Assembly (NCBI GenBank): GCA_032209605.1
Contig: JASFXZ010000003.1
Coordinates: 33,568,762 to 33,632,761 of the forward strand
Direction of reading: 5' to 3'
From: Mactromeris polynyma
Lineage: Eukaryota; Mollusca; Bivalvia; Venerida; Mactridae
DNA length: 64,000 nt
The stretch's first letter is position 1. Every line of letters begins with the position of its first letter. A program made the position numbers and the translations under genes. The notes below the pieces were generated by a model, which had not been told where the DNA came from, did no database searches, and saw nothing but the letters and a program-made list of their open reading frames with translations. Shown here piece after piece: positions 21,876-34,376 of the stretch.

Positions 21876-22465
21876 TTTTTTTTTTGGAAACAACATAACC
21901 CAATGATTTTTTCCGTTGTGGTATATTTGAGCTAAAGGAGCGTTTCGTTTTTAATAAGATGGCCTTCATAATTAAACGATAAATGGCGTTAATTTTAAAC
22001 TGTGTTACCAACAATTCTGTATTTCAAAAGATATACATATCGGCTAAATAATCGATTTAATTGAACATCAAATTCGTTACAATAAATGGATAATCTAATC
22101 AGTGTATCATGACCAGAGGTGTGATAATCCAATTATAGGGGTGATGTGATTAACCGTGATTAAAGATGATTACGGCTCCCAATGTTTTCCATTTCGGCAT
22201 AATTTTGATCGGAAAACCAACCAACTTTTGCCAAATAGTACTCTTCTAAATGATACAATTTCAATAGGAATCGTGTTTTAAAGATAGCTATGACAGTCTT
22301 TTAAAATTTCTAAAATAATTTTTAAGATATGACATAAAATAAAGAAGTTAATGGATAGGGCAGAGTTTGTAATTTCGGCCGTAATTTTGATTTTTCAAGG
22401 TTTTATACAAAGATTTAAACACTTCTGATTCAAATCATTTCAACATAGAATGTGTTCAATATAGC
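21876..22465. other. Non-coding stretch
   Basis: No supported gene. A GTGATTAACCGTGATTAAAG-like sequence near 22140 has no visible partner. Confidence 0.5.
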
Positions 22466-22466
22466 T

Positions 22467-22844
22467 ACCACAGGCATTCGTCGCATAAAGGCCCCCAAAA
22501 CGGAAATTTTAAAGCTTTAAATTTTGTTCTCTCCACTATTATGTATATATCGAGTGCTCAACACAACACTGTCGTAACTCCTATACAAATACATAGGAGT
22601 TACGACAGTGTTGCGTTGAGCCCTCGATATATATCAACGAAAATTTTAAGTAAAAACAATTTTTTCTCTCCACTATTATGTACATGTATATAATATCAAC
22701 GAAAATTTTCAGTAAAACATAATTTTTTTCTCCACTATATGTTTCTATGATAATATCATAATTATATACATATAGTGGAAAAAAATATATATTTTTACTT
22801 AAATTTTTGTTTTGGTGGCCTTTATGCGACGAATGCCTGTGTGA
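22467..22844. mobile_element. Foldback MITE with internal hairpin
   Basis: Inverted ends of at least 25 bp start CACAGGCATTCGTCGCATAA followed by AGGC and close with the mirror image at about 22820-22844. Inside, 22544-22584 and 22593-22633 form a hairpin with arms of about 41 bp and an 8-nt loop, itself probably a nested element. A CTCCACTAT motif recurs several times in the rest. There is no coding capacity. The target duplication is unclear. Confidence 0.8.
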
Positions 22845-22846
22845 GT

Positions 22847-23487
22847 ACACACGTAACTTCAACCAAAGACCAAAATAATACCGTATTTAGGTCTTTCCTT
22901 CAACGTTTGATTCACATTCCTGAAATAAAATGACGATTTAATGATATTCAAAATTTAAATTCTCGTTAAGAAAAATAATCTTACCTTTCACTCGTCTTTC
23001 GTAAAGAGGAATCAGTTAACATCGTGGATCCGTAACATGAAACTTGTTTACCTTTCTACAAATTGATACACGCCGTGTAACCAATTTGATAAACTTTTAG
23101 CTTTGAATAACGACCGTGTTGCGTATTCACGAACATGACTGAAAAAGTATTATCAAATGGCAATGACGCTTTAAAGCAGAATTGTTACTGGAAAATATTT
23201 CAATATATAATGATCAAACTGGTAACTTTTACACAAGCAGATTCAGCGGACCCGGCGCGCACCCCCCCCCCCCCCTAAAATTCCCCAACCTTACATGTAT
23301 GTCCATGCGCGTAGGAGCTGGGGCCGCAGTATCCCAATATTCTGGCTGGCAACGGCAATGGGGCCGCGGACATTTTATGACCCCTACTTCTCGCCTGTAT
23401 CTTAAACTAGTCAAAACCAGTCACACATTGTATTGGCATTCAGCCAAGATATTTAATACGCATGACAAAGTGTTATCATCGCTATAG
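22847..23487. other. Non-coding, with C-homopolymer
   Basis: Contains a C run near 23262-23276 within a GGACCCGGCGCGCACCCC context, resembling the C-run/GGATCC-rich text near 24370, 42990 and 50460. No gene supported. Confidence 0.5.
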
Positions 23488-23700
23488 GTGGCCCTGTGAC
23501 TCAGTGGTTAACGCTGCTGACTACGAATCCGAAGGTCGTGGGTTCGATCCCTCGTCTCGCCGGATACAACAGAAATGCTTTTCAATGTTTCCCACCTAAC
23601 ATAGTACTGGCATGTAACCAGGAAAGTACTGGTTATTAAACCCAGGAAAATGGTAACTGTACGATGAGTCTCATTGGCACTGTGCAGTGACCGTATTTGG
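23488..23700 (+). mobile_element. tRNA-derived SINE-like element
   Basis: A tRNA-like head (box A TGACTCAGTGG, box B GGTTCGATCCC, and ACTACGAATCCGAAGGTCGT between) is followed by a body with AACCAGGAAAGTACTGGTTA and CCCAGGAAAATGGTAACTGT. The layout fits a Pol III SINE of the kind common in bivalves. The head is too diverged at the acceptor stem to be a working tRNA. The 3' end is estimated. Confidence 0.65.
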
Positions 23701-25072
23701 CTTCAAAAATGGTCTGTTTGACATATACTGCTCTACTGGCAGGTATATTTCTTCCTTCGGTATCAAAAAGTATATTTATGGTGTGCAGGGGACATACCGC
23801 GTCGACCAAAATACCATAAAGTGCATTATAAGATGTGCGCGGCGACGGGCGACCTCATAAACACAGTAATACTAATACAAAAAACAAAAAGTGTGAAAAC
23901 AGTCGGCGGATTAATGAAGGTAAGAAAGGAAGCATTCCAACCAAGTGACAAGTATATTTATATTGGCATTGTTGTGAATCTTAAAATTTTGAGAATTACA
24001 TTTACTTGACGATCAATTAAATGGCGATAATCTCATTCACTCACAAAAAGAATATAAACCATGTCCGTGCACATATACATGTATGAATAAATGTAATAAT
24101 TTTTAAACCAATTTTCGGAAAATATCATTTTAAAAGTGATGGATTTTGCGCCTGTCAAAGGCGATTTCCTTAAAATTTTCTCATCATGCTCAATACCTTC
24201 CTACGCGTGAGATGTCAGAGTATGAATGCGGAAATATACAGATATCCTTAATTATAAGATTTTCAAATAAGCAATTCTGATTTATTGTAGCAATATATTT
24301 TATCATTATGATGTTTATAAACAGTCATGGCCGTTTTATAAGCCTTGAGCAAACCCATAAAAGTTACGCCCCCCCCCCCTAAGACCAAATCCTGGATCCG
24401 CCCCTGTTTTAGACATGTGCTACATATAATCCAACGACTACCCTCCGTGTATTTTCTTTACCAAAGTTCTAAAAATAGAACAGGGGAATTTTTGGGATGG
24501 ACTGAAATCCGTTATCCGGGGTAACTGAAGGGGTGTGAACGATAAACAATTTAAGTTTGTGAAATAAATATTTTTAGTTCTTTTTTGTGTGTGCATTGTT
24601 TAAGCAATAAAGATTTTTCCTGGTTTATATTGATAAAAACTTACGCTTTAGTTTAAGTTATGCAGACTGTTTTGTACTTAAATTGCATCAGGGCTAGTAC
24701 ATCTAGTATCTTATAAGAAATCTGTTATCCGGGATTCTAAATTAAATATTTATGCTAATAATTTGGCTACACGGTAATCTTAGTATAATACAACACGGGT
24801 TATGGACCTTTGATTACTACTACGATGTAGGTTCAATTTATCGATCCCGGATTTTCCCACCAAAGTCACGGATTTTCTTAAAGTCCCGGATTTTGAATAT
24901 AATTTGGATGCTTTTTATTATGTTAATGGGACGGGGGGAGGGAGTTATGTGCACTTTCAAGCCTGTTTCTAGTTGTATGATATTTATCTTACCGAAAATG
25001 TATCACGAATATTAACTAGATAGCTAGATAATTATCGTAATAATTAAGTGGTTAACTCGAAATAATTATGCT
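23701..25072. other. No supported gene
   Basis: Contains a C-run with GGATCCGCCCCTG (about 24368-24405) and short repeats of CCCGGATTTT (24845-24895). Nothing coding is recognised. Confidence 0.5.
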
Positions 25073-26537
25073 AGCTGGTGGCAGTAATATGCCACCATAC
25101 AGGTGCGATGAAACTTGATGTTTTGTAAATAAATAGGACTTTATGGTTACGTGAGGTAAATAATAGTCAGCACTTTTAGAATTGAATAAGTTTATTAGTA
25201 TTCGTAGGGGTCCCTCTTCTAACACTTTCGGATTTATTTGACCATTTCAGTTATTAGTTATTGCCGATTTTGCCAACCAGTGATTCATCTTACTTTGGTC
25301 ACGAGTAAAAAGAAACGGTGTTTTTTTACGAGTGATAACCCACGCGTTGTAGTTTTTGGATGGTTATCGATTTCTCTACATGTGTTGCTTTGTTAAAGCT
25401 TCTCACTGTGTGTGTGCAATATTTATCTTGATATAGTAAGTTAACATTTTGCTGCTGTGTATTAGCAGAACTGTCCGGACTTTGGCTTAGTAGTCTGGGT
25501 TTACGTTTCATTTGGACGGAAATTTATGATGAGTATTTTTTTGCATTTTGCATAGGTATCACTATATATCAATATTGAACGTATTTAGCATTTTTGTCAC
25601 AATTGTTTTTGCGAGGAATTTTGCCAGATGTAGCATAATTTTATATGTCATCACAATGTTCCATTTCCAATAGTTTTGTCCGATTTATGGTCAACAGATA
25701 TGCTGTATCATGTAATTCAATTCGTCTCTATTGTTGAACGATGCTGAAAACCCTTCTGCGACGATTAAACACTTTATGGGATGTCTCATTAATGTTATTT
25801 AGGACTTTTGATCTTGTGAGCTACTTTTTCTGGTCAGTTTTACTTAAAATCCATTACAGGCATATTCGGAAATGTGAGACTTGATATTAGTGAAATATGC
25901 TAGTCACAGCATATTCGTATTTGCAGGATGTCTATATATTATAATTGCCTCATTTTAGCATATCACCAGTGTGTGGATGCTGATGGTTTTTATGCAGACT
26001 TTGTATTTACACAGATGAGGAGCCTGAGGAAAAATTTCAACAGACTATTCACGATTTTATGGGTACTAATTAACAACAATTATAATTGATCTAGTCATTA
26101 CACAATAGTGCACTTGCAAATTCCTGTTTAATATCTGACAATATTTATGATTGTTGGAACCACAATGAATAAATGAATACACATTTTATACAGAATCAGA
26201 CTACATATGTATTGAAGTTTGATTACAATATTTCAATAACAGACAATTACAGGGATATATTGCTCTACACATTGTCACAGTATTATATCTCAAGGTTTAT
26301 TTGGGGAAGATGACCCAACCCTTCAAATTGGGATTTTTTGTCCAGATATTACAGCAAAATGTTAGCAACTAAAGTAAAGCATGTATAGCTTAATTAATCA
26401 ACAACTGCTATTTTTATAAACTGCCTGTTAGAGAAAAGCCTCTAACTTTGTCAATTGTTGGCTAAATTGAACCAATTATTTTAGGAAATTTTACATTAAA
26501 ATTGGGAAAAATATATACTTTTTGCATTGGGAATATA

Positions 26538-26989
26538 TACCTGACACCAAGAAGAAACTGTGCACTGACTTAGAAATAAAGTTTGTTACCATTTAGATAA
26601 AACATATAGGCAAATTTGGTAGCAAAATGTGACAGCTTTTATTGGCTACATGATGCATTATTCTTAAATTAAATTTATGTCATTCTCGGTATAATAATAA
26701 CGCTAGAATGACGTAGGGGTGAAAACTAAAAGTTGCACCACATCATCAACAATATCAATGATCTGACTGCTGCCTTAATTCACGAGTGGAATGCCATCCC
26801 CGCCGACGTGGTTAAAGACGTTACGTCAGGTCAATGCGGTCAAGAATACTTGCGTTGATTCGTAGGAGAGAAGGACATAACAGATACTGATATCAGAGGG
26901 CAAACACACATTTAGAATAAAAAGAAAAGTGTGCAACTTTTACTTTTCACCCCTAAGTCAGTGCACAGTTTCTTTTTGGTGTCAGTATA
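26538..26989 (+). mobile_element. Tc1/mariner-type relic with transposase C-terminus
   Basis: Inverted ends share TGACACCAA(A/G)AAGAAACTGT followed by GCACTGACTTAG, bordered by TA. The right end continues GGGGTGAAAAGT; the left end is split after GACTTA by about 137 bp bracketed by TA, and resumes GGGGTGAAAACT at 26715. From 26763 the plus strand reads LTAALIHEWNAIPADVVKDV, matching the C-terminal tail of Tc1/mariner transposases (ALxxEWNxIPxxVV), before a stop at 26859. The catalytic DDE/D region is absent. Confidence 0.75.
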
Positions 26990-28282
26990 GATGAATAATG
27001 GCTATAAAACTGTAGAACAAACCATGTATCTCTTTAGTCTACCAGTTATAAGAAATCCTTACAAGAAAACAAGATTGTTATAATATTTCATTGTTAACCT
27101 ATATCAATGTATTGAACAATTAATTATGAAAAATAAATTCTCAAATTAAATGTACATATTCTACATGATAAAAAAATGAATAAAATTTACTCTGTATATC
27201 TCTATGCGTATGATTGCTGTATCTTACATTTATAAAAACCGCCATTTTTTCAGTTTTAGGGGATGTATGGCGGGTCCATTTGATAGGGGAAATTTGTGAT
27301 CATAATTCATCAAATAAGGCTAAAAGTTTTAATAATGTTACTGAAAGGGAAAAAATATACTGTTTTCTGATTGGAATGGGGCCCAATATCTGCCCCAAAT
27401 TTGCCATAAAAAGGGCTGTAAAATATGTGATAACTGCAGTGGTATGCATAATTATCCACCTTTTATCAAATGTATGAAATAATCTAATAATAACAGTTAC
27501 CTATAATCTGCATATTTTGAACATTGGCTTACAGCAAGTGTAAACAAAAAACAGAAACTAGATTAAATAAACTGGTTGACAAGATAAGAAATAAGTATTT
27601 TTTGCATTGATATTGAATAATCTGAAATTTGATGGAGCACAATGTGACATTCCCTTCTCTGCATCATTTCACTTTTGAAAACTTGCGAGTGGTAATACTT
27701 TGTAAATTTATTTTCTTGACTTAGGAATTTGTGTGGAGAGGGCATGCTTTGTGAAACTTGTATTTCCTGTGCTACTCTCGCCTTCATGTTTAGCAAGTTT
27801 GTAATGCAGAATATTAATGTTTCCTGTCCTGTCATTTTATCAACTAACCATTTAAAAGCAATAAATAACGTTGTCAAATACCAACGATGTATATTATATT
27901 TCAGTGCTTACTACATTTATCTTGAGGACGATTCAGGAAACACTGTTCTCTATATAAATCTTTCTGAGCCAAGCTATTTTTACTTTAATACGCTTGTCAA
28001 TGGTAGTTGGGGCCAAGCTGAAGGTTATTTTACAACATTCCAACGCCCATTAGATTCAGGATATACGTAGAAGATAGTGTATCATTGGTTTTGACTTGGG
28101 TGACTGTTTTATGTCATTTCTTCAACGTGCCGACCCCCTTTGGTGTAGACAATTACATTGTATATCCTATACGTATAGTCTTAATTCATCCTTTCACAAT
28201 CCTAAAAAGTAAAATAATGATTTCACAGATTAAGAGTTAACCTTCACCGCATTCCAGGGGCGTAGCTTAGCTGAAATTTATA
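26990..28282. other. No supported gene
   Basis: An open frame after a TATATTTCAG acceptor (27905-28070) could be a terminal exon, reading YYIYLEDDSGNTVLYINL to RPLDSGYT. I recognise no family and no partner exon, so it is not called as a gene. Confidence 0.4.
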
Positions 28283-28598
28283 GTGGCATATTTCTGCCAC
28301 CAGTTCACTACTTAATTAATTAATAATTAGATAATTGATATCCGGTTCCGGTCATGTCGGTTGCTTGTTTTTATGGCTCAGTGATAAATGAATGTTCTAT
28401 GTGATTATGAGAGGACTACAGTGTCATAACGGAGTGATATAACTTTATAAGTGCATTGTTGTTTCATATATTTTACTTGCAATGTGTAGGATAAGGAATT
28501 CAGGTGATTTTGACAATTCTTTCCTTTGTTTAAATTTGAATTATTCTTCGCGGAAATATGTGACTTCTTTCGATGCAATCATACATAGGTCACGCTGA

Positions 28599-29422
28599 AT
28601 GAACAGATTTATTGACAGTGCGAAAAAAATGGACTGTAATTATCTTTCCCCGTCGCTGGACTTATTGTTAACTTGTACGCCTGCGGCCATACCTGTGCAG
28701 GCAAAATATATCAGCCCAATGTCGGGAAGTGAAACAAGCGAAAAACATTATGAAATGCTGTCGGCCGTACGCCTAGAAAACGATGAATGGAATGACAGCC
28801 ACTATGCTGAATCGTTTTCTCATCACAATGACTCGCAAAAGCAGAACGCATCCGTAACTGAAATGCATCACGACACCGACGCATCGTCGCAACCAATAAG
28901 CAACCAGCAATTCTTCACAATGCTTGATGAATTCTTATATAATCTCCCAAAAGATCTGTACATTGAAAAGCTTATGTCAATCACACACAGAAATGACGAC
29001 GATCCATTGACCAGAGTGTTGTTTCAGAAGTTCGCAAAGACATAAACATGATCAAGAACAGCGCCCAAAAGTCGACTCCAAGCACGCCAACGTACGCCAG
29101 CGTAGTGTCGGATCGGCGACAACAAGTGGTCAACAGTGCACCGACACCCGTATCCACAAACACCCTTGGTAGTCAACCGATAAATCGAACACATAAAACC
29201 CCTGACGTACAAAACAGTAGTATCAGCACACGTTCTGCAGACTCCGTATCGGACCAATGCGCTATTCAGGTGCTAGTGAGTGATCGCCGTGAACCAAAGC
29301 ACCATAGTAACGTGACGCCACGCGCCGTCACAAACACGAAAGCCACTAAACAACCGATAAGACAAACTGTTGTGAATGACAGATCCTCAGAAGATACACA
29401 GGAAATAGAGGATATTTGTTGA
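28599..29422 (+). pseudogene. LINE ORF1, N-terminal part
   Basis: It starts MNRFIDSAKKMDCNYLSPSL. A frameshift near 29028 ends the first frame (stop 29043-29045), and the continuing frame reads VVSEVRKDINMIKNSAQKST and on to EDTQEIEDIC. It is rich in Ser, Thr, Asn and Gln, with a PTYASVVSDRR motif like the linker of LINE and retroelement ORF1 proteins. It ends exactly where a foldback insertion begins. Its role would be RNA binding and chaperoning in the RNP. Confidence 0.65.
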
Positions 29423-30600
29423 TTTCGATGGAAGATCGAATTTTATTTCACGAGTGAAAATATACTTTTCTTTTGACCACGAGTGAAATAAAATTCGATA
29501 TTCCATCGAAATCAACTAATATTCTTTTTATTTTATGCTTTTTAAACATTATTTTGACCAATAACTACTCTAGCGTCTCATTTACTACCCTGTGCGGTGC
29601 CTCTGTAGCCGGTTTACAACCATATAGATTTCGAGCACAACCGCTGACAAAATAGTGCGAACTCTACCAATTTATTAAACTATACAGCATTGAAAACGTA
29701 GATAAAACAACAATTTGATAAGAAATATTGAGACAATTTAATTATTGTTTCACATTAAATTATAATGTTTATTAAATTAAAATGTTTGTTCGAAATTATG
29801 CAACAAATTATGGCGTAGCAATATTCATTGCACATCGATAAATGATCAAAGCGGACGCCATGTTGGAAATGAAATTGACAACACGTAAAGATGGAAATAA
29901 CTTGTTAACAAAGAACTTTGAAATCTGGAGAACGTTTTTAAACAGTCTGTAGTAACTGACGAGTTTTGCACATGAATAACCGTCACTGACACTGTCAGAG
30001 ATGACACGAACTGTCTTGAATGGTCTGGCGAGAGGGGCTTCTTCTCAGATACATAATACCTCAGGTTTTGTACATTCGAATTGTTGACCATTTGGGAGAG
30101 TCCCATTGATCTAGATTCCGTGTGGTTGAAGTTGACGTTTCCGTGAAAATAGCTGTGCCATGTTAACTAGAGCTATATATATATATTACTAAATGTTGCA
30201 GACGAAAAATAAAGTAGCTTTAGTTTTCGACGTTACAGGCACTTAAATCAAAATATCCGCATGGCAAGATATCGCTATGTAAATAAATGTATATAAAGAA
30301 CATTCATTTGTTCGAAATTATGTGAAATACAAGCGGAAAACAACCGCATCTTACTTCGAAATGTCAACAAATATACCGGATGATGACGTCATGGTTTTCT
30401 AGTACATGTACAAAAGAGAGGTCATCTCATTTCAATACAAAGGGAGGCAATTCAATTTAGTTTCTACACTGATTTCCCTGTTGGGGTTACCAGTGGGGTA
30501 AAACATAGTCCCAAAAATCGGAACAGTGAGAAATATCAAAATGTTATTTTCACTGTTTGAAACAGTGAAAATACCAATTTTTATTCCACTGATAAATCTC
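29419..30600. mobile_element. Insertion in LINE ORF1, starting with a foldback hairpin
   Basis: 29419-29515 is a hairpin: GTTGATTTCGATGGAAGATC, GAATTTTATTTCACGAGTG and a reverse copy ending CCATCGAAATCAAC. The inserted DNA continues to about 30600, where the ORF1 frame resumes. Near its right side is a perfect palindrome, TTTTCACTGTTTGAAACAGT followed by GAAAA (30547-30571), inside a wider CCAGTGG...CCACTGG inverted repeat (30489-30612). It may therefore be two adjacent or nested MITEs. No coding capacity. Confidence 0.65.
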
Positions 30601-30639
30601 CATAAACCACTGGAAAGCATAAAATAACAGCCTCTATTT

Positions 30640-31047
30640 GGGTCCAGAAATGACAATTTTAATGATGATCAAAACGACTACCAATATCCATAGGCACCAG
30701 TTTTTGAAAGCATGAAATCGCGCCGAACTCGTCGTTATTATGTTGGCGGCATAGCATTATACTCAAACAGGGCAGATATCTTAGCATTGCTTAATAGTGA
30801 AGGTGTTGAACCCGCAACGGTCAAACTAATAGACACTAATCGCGGCAGCTTGGCGGCCAAACTGACTGTTTACGTATCCGATTGTGATAAGGTCGAAAAT
30901 CGTCGTTTCTGGCCACAAAAGATGTACTGTCGTAGATGGTACTCAGAAACAGCATGGCAGTCGAAATTCAACACGGACTCCACCGATGACAATCGCGAGG
31001 GAGTTGTTGAACGTGAGAGGGGCCATGTCGTCAGCAGGCTCCCTTAG
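30640..31047 (+). pseudogene. LINE ORF1, C-terminal RNA-binding-like part
   Basis: The frame reads NFNDDQNDYQYP, stop, APVFESMKSRRTRRYYVGGI and ALYSNRADILALLNSEGVEP, then FWPQKMYCRRWYSETAW. The (Y/F)VGGI start, the acidic helix and the FWPxxxYCRxW motif recur in mollusc LINE ORF1 proteins and resemble an RRM-like fold. It overlaps the start of ORF2 by about 60 bp in another frame. Confidence 0.65.
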
Positions 31048-34000
31048 CTACTTACTCGACTTACATAACATTGACATAGCATGTGTTACAGAACATAAAC
31101 TTAAGATGAGTAGTGTTTCTTTCTTAGATAGTATCCATGAAAACTACAGAGCTGTGACTATATGTGAAACGGTCCACCCCACATCGAAGTGTGTGGTAAA
31201 GGTGGAGTCAGTATTTTATACAAAACATCTATTTCATATTCTGTACATCCATTAACAAACTTAAATGTCTCAAACCGTATAATAGGTGTAAAGCTTCTTC
31301 GTAAAGATCATTGTTCCGTTCCAATCTATATTTGCTGTGTTTACATGCCATCTGTTAACTATGACATTGAAGACTATAAGATATGCTTAGACGCCCTTCA
31401 AGGCATTTATGATATGTATGTACCTATAGGTAACTTGGTCATATGTGGTGACATGAACGCCAGTATTAGCGGTGATATGATTAGTCGCAATACAAGGGCG
31501 ACAACTCTTACATACTTTGTTACACGGAATGAACTCAATGTACTGAATACGCAAGGTATTCCATACACGTTTCGCCCAACACTAAAAACATTAGATTATG
31601 TTATTGTAAGCAAAGCCCAAAGCAATATGATTAGTAGTAACACTGTTATAGACGATCAATGTTGTACTGTATCCGATCATTTACCTATATTGACTGTTTG
31701 TAATATTCCATTACGTACATTCTATATACCAAATGTTACCCTCATTTCTTGGAACCGATGTAATGCAGATTTTTTGAATAGATACTCATCATACATAGAA
31801 CAAGAATTGTTATCAGTTTCGTTGCAAACGTTTACTGATACATTTGAACATGTAGAACACTTATACAATTACATTGTTTCAAATACTATTCACTGTGCAA
31901 ATAACACATTGCCCAAAAGCAAGTTTAATTTTAATGCTAAACCATACTGGACTGAAAATGTGAAAAAAGCATACACATTACAAAAAACTGAACGATCGAA
32001 ATGGATCAAAGGAGGGCAGCCACGCGGACGTAATTTTGAACTGTTTGTGAATTACAAGAGTGCAAAACGAAACTTTATTAATACACAAAAGCAAGCTATC
32101 TCTGAAACCAACGCGAGATTCTATGAAGATCTTTATACGACTTCTGAATGTGATGATAGACAATTCTGGAGGCTAGTGCGAAAGAAACGCAGCAAAATAG
32201 CAAATCCTATAAATGAGATATATGATAGTGACACAGTTTTTAATGAACCTGAAAAAATTGCCAATGCATTTAAGAAATATTATGAAGCGGTTTTCACACC
32301 GCAAAATAAAGACAATTTTGATAGTGATTTTTTTGAAGAATTAGACAATAAAGTTCACGAGTTCCTGAGTTCTGATGACTTCTCTGAAGATGACATCTTG
32401 ACACGTATGAATGTATGAATCTGCGGAAGTCACCGGGAATAGACACTGTCCTACCTGAACATATCTCATACGGAGGAACTACGTTATCAAAATATATAAC
32501 GCACTTATTTGATATGATGATAAAAACGTGTTATGTACCACAGTCGTGTAAAGTGGGTATTATAATACCAATCCATAAAGAAGGCAAACCAAGAGACGAA
32601 CCAAAAAGCTATAGACCAATAACCCTGTTGTCTGTGATATACAAACTGTTTGAGAAAGTGCTACACAATAGACTGACTGAATGGTGTACTGCATCACATT
32701 TGCAGTTCCCAAATAAGCAACAGAACGCATACCGAAAACACCTCGGCTCGCTAACAACATCTTTCAACTTACAAGAAGCTGTTTGGCATGGCAGAGAATT
32801 AGGAGCGGATGTGTATGCAGCCTTCCTCGACACAGCTGGTGCCTTTGATAATGTCCGACACAACGCACTGTTTATGAAAATAAAGGACGAAATAGGAATT
32901 CATGGAAAACCACTAAGACTTATAATAAACTCCTATAAAGATTTACGTTGTTGTGTCGTTGCGAATGGCGTCCAATCAGAACAGTTCCGAATCCAACAGA
33001 GCTGCCGGCAGGGAGGCGTACTATCAACTTGGTGTTATCTCGTGTTCATCAGCGACCTTCTTACCTCCCTTGAGAACAACCGCAATGGACTCACCATAGG
33101 ACCCATACAGTGTGGCAACCCAACGCTGGCCGATGACCTAACTGTCTTAAGCTACTCTAAAACAGCGCTAGAAAAGCAACTCGAACTTGTGTTTAACTAT
33201 GCTAATCGCTGGGGCTATGAGTTCAATCACCAGAAGTGCAAGTTAATGATATTCAATAATAAACCAACAACGAATGTCTCAGTAAAATTTGGGAAAGCTT
33301 TCATAACTTCAGCCGAAACTACAACTCATGTTGGAATAGTGCTTAATAAGAGACTAACCTGCAGTGATACGATTGAAAACAGAATAAGAAAAGCTCGTTC
33401 TTCACTTTTCTCGTTATTAAGTATCGAAGACCATTTAGGTGACATTAACCCCTTACTAATGGCTAAACTGGCGCGAACAATTGTAATACCGACTATGTTA
33501 TATGGCGTAGAACTGTGGTATAATATCTCAAAACAAGATTTGTTTCAACTTGAGCGATTGTTACGACAAGCAGCAAAGCGCATACAACACGTTCCAGTGC
33601 ACACTAAAACCGACATGGTATTGAGTATGATTGGTTGGCACAGTATTGAAACCGAAATAGATCGGCGAAAACTACTGTTCCTTCAGAAACTCTGTTCACT
33701 ATCAACTAATACTCTCACCAGGCAAATTTTCAGCTTTAGATTAGAACTATATGTGTTGAATAATCTGAGAGATCATCAAAATGGCTTTGTCTCAGACATT
33801 TGTAAAATTCTTAAGAAATATGATTTATTTCATTATTTGCAGAACTATTTGAACAATTTCACTTTCCCTTCAACCCGTGAGTGGAAGAATACGGTGAATA
33901 AGACTGTTTTCGGTCACCATAAACGATTATGGGAGACTCGTGTGAGAAATGACCATGACTTTGAGAGATTCCGTTCTGTGCACAACAGCATACAGCCATC

Positions 34001-34376
34001 TGTACTGTGGCTCGTAGCTTCTACAAAGAGCGAAATCATTCACGCAATCAGTGCTGCACGTGTTCTGACATATAGACAATTCACACTAGTAGTCACGTGT
34101 AATATGTGTCAAGGACAAACAACAGACATAATGAAACATATTTTAACAAGTTGCAATCGCACTCAAACAAATCGCGAACTACTCCTTTCAACAGTGTCCG
34201 TGTGGCTTGGCCCAGCAGTGAAAGACTATCTCTCACGTATCGATAACGAAGCATTTTTGCGGTATTTAATTGATCTTAGCTGGTTAGTTAGCTTGTCATC
34301 GCAGCAATTGATGAACACATATATTAAAATCTCAACTAAGTATATACATGATGTCTTTTTCCTACACTTCAAATAA
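30986..34376 (+). pseudogene. LINE ORF2: endonuclease-reverse transcriptase, frameshifted
   Basis: Three consecutive frames. 30986 to about 31185: MTIARELLNVRGAMSSAG and DIACVTEHKLK, with the endonuclease Glu in TEH. About 31189-32410: GKGGVSILYK, ICGDMNASI, LDYVIVS and TVSDHLPILT, the EEP motifs with catalytic Asp, Asn and His. About 32415-34376: KSPGIDTVLPEHI, SYRPITLLSVIYKLFEK, AFLDTAGAFDNV, QGGVLS, LADDLTVLS (RT Asp-Asp) and the C-terminal CNMCQGQTTDIMKHILTSC zinc knuckle. The protein copies LINE RNA at a nicked target. RT residues are all present and the last frame is open for 653 codons, so the copy is fairly young. Frameshifts near 31185 and 32410 inactivate it. Confidence 0.88.

Larger units (their letters stand above)
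25073..28311. repeat. Inverted pair of GGTGGCA-AATATGCCAC ends, 3.2 kb apart
   Basis: 25073-25094 (TGGTGGCAGTAATATGCCAC plus CA, itself near-palindromic) and 28290-28311 are inverted copies with two mismatches. Outside each lies AATTAAGTGGTTAAC-like text. The pair may be the ends of one element of about 3.2 kb or two separate short palindromic elements. The interior holds only a Tc1/mariner relic. Confidence 0.45.

Noticed and set aside
23229..23487. Overlapping open frames around the C-run at 23262
   Set aside because: Low-complexity Pro/Gly-rich translations on both strands caused by the homopolymer. No domain evidence.
27905..28070. Possible last exon after a TATATTTCAG acceptor
   Set aside because: No recognisable family, no partner exons and no paralogue in the window. 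An AT-rich genome yields such frames by chance.
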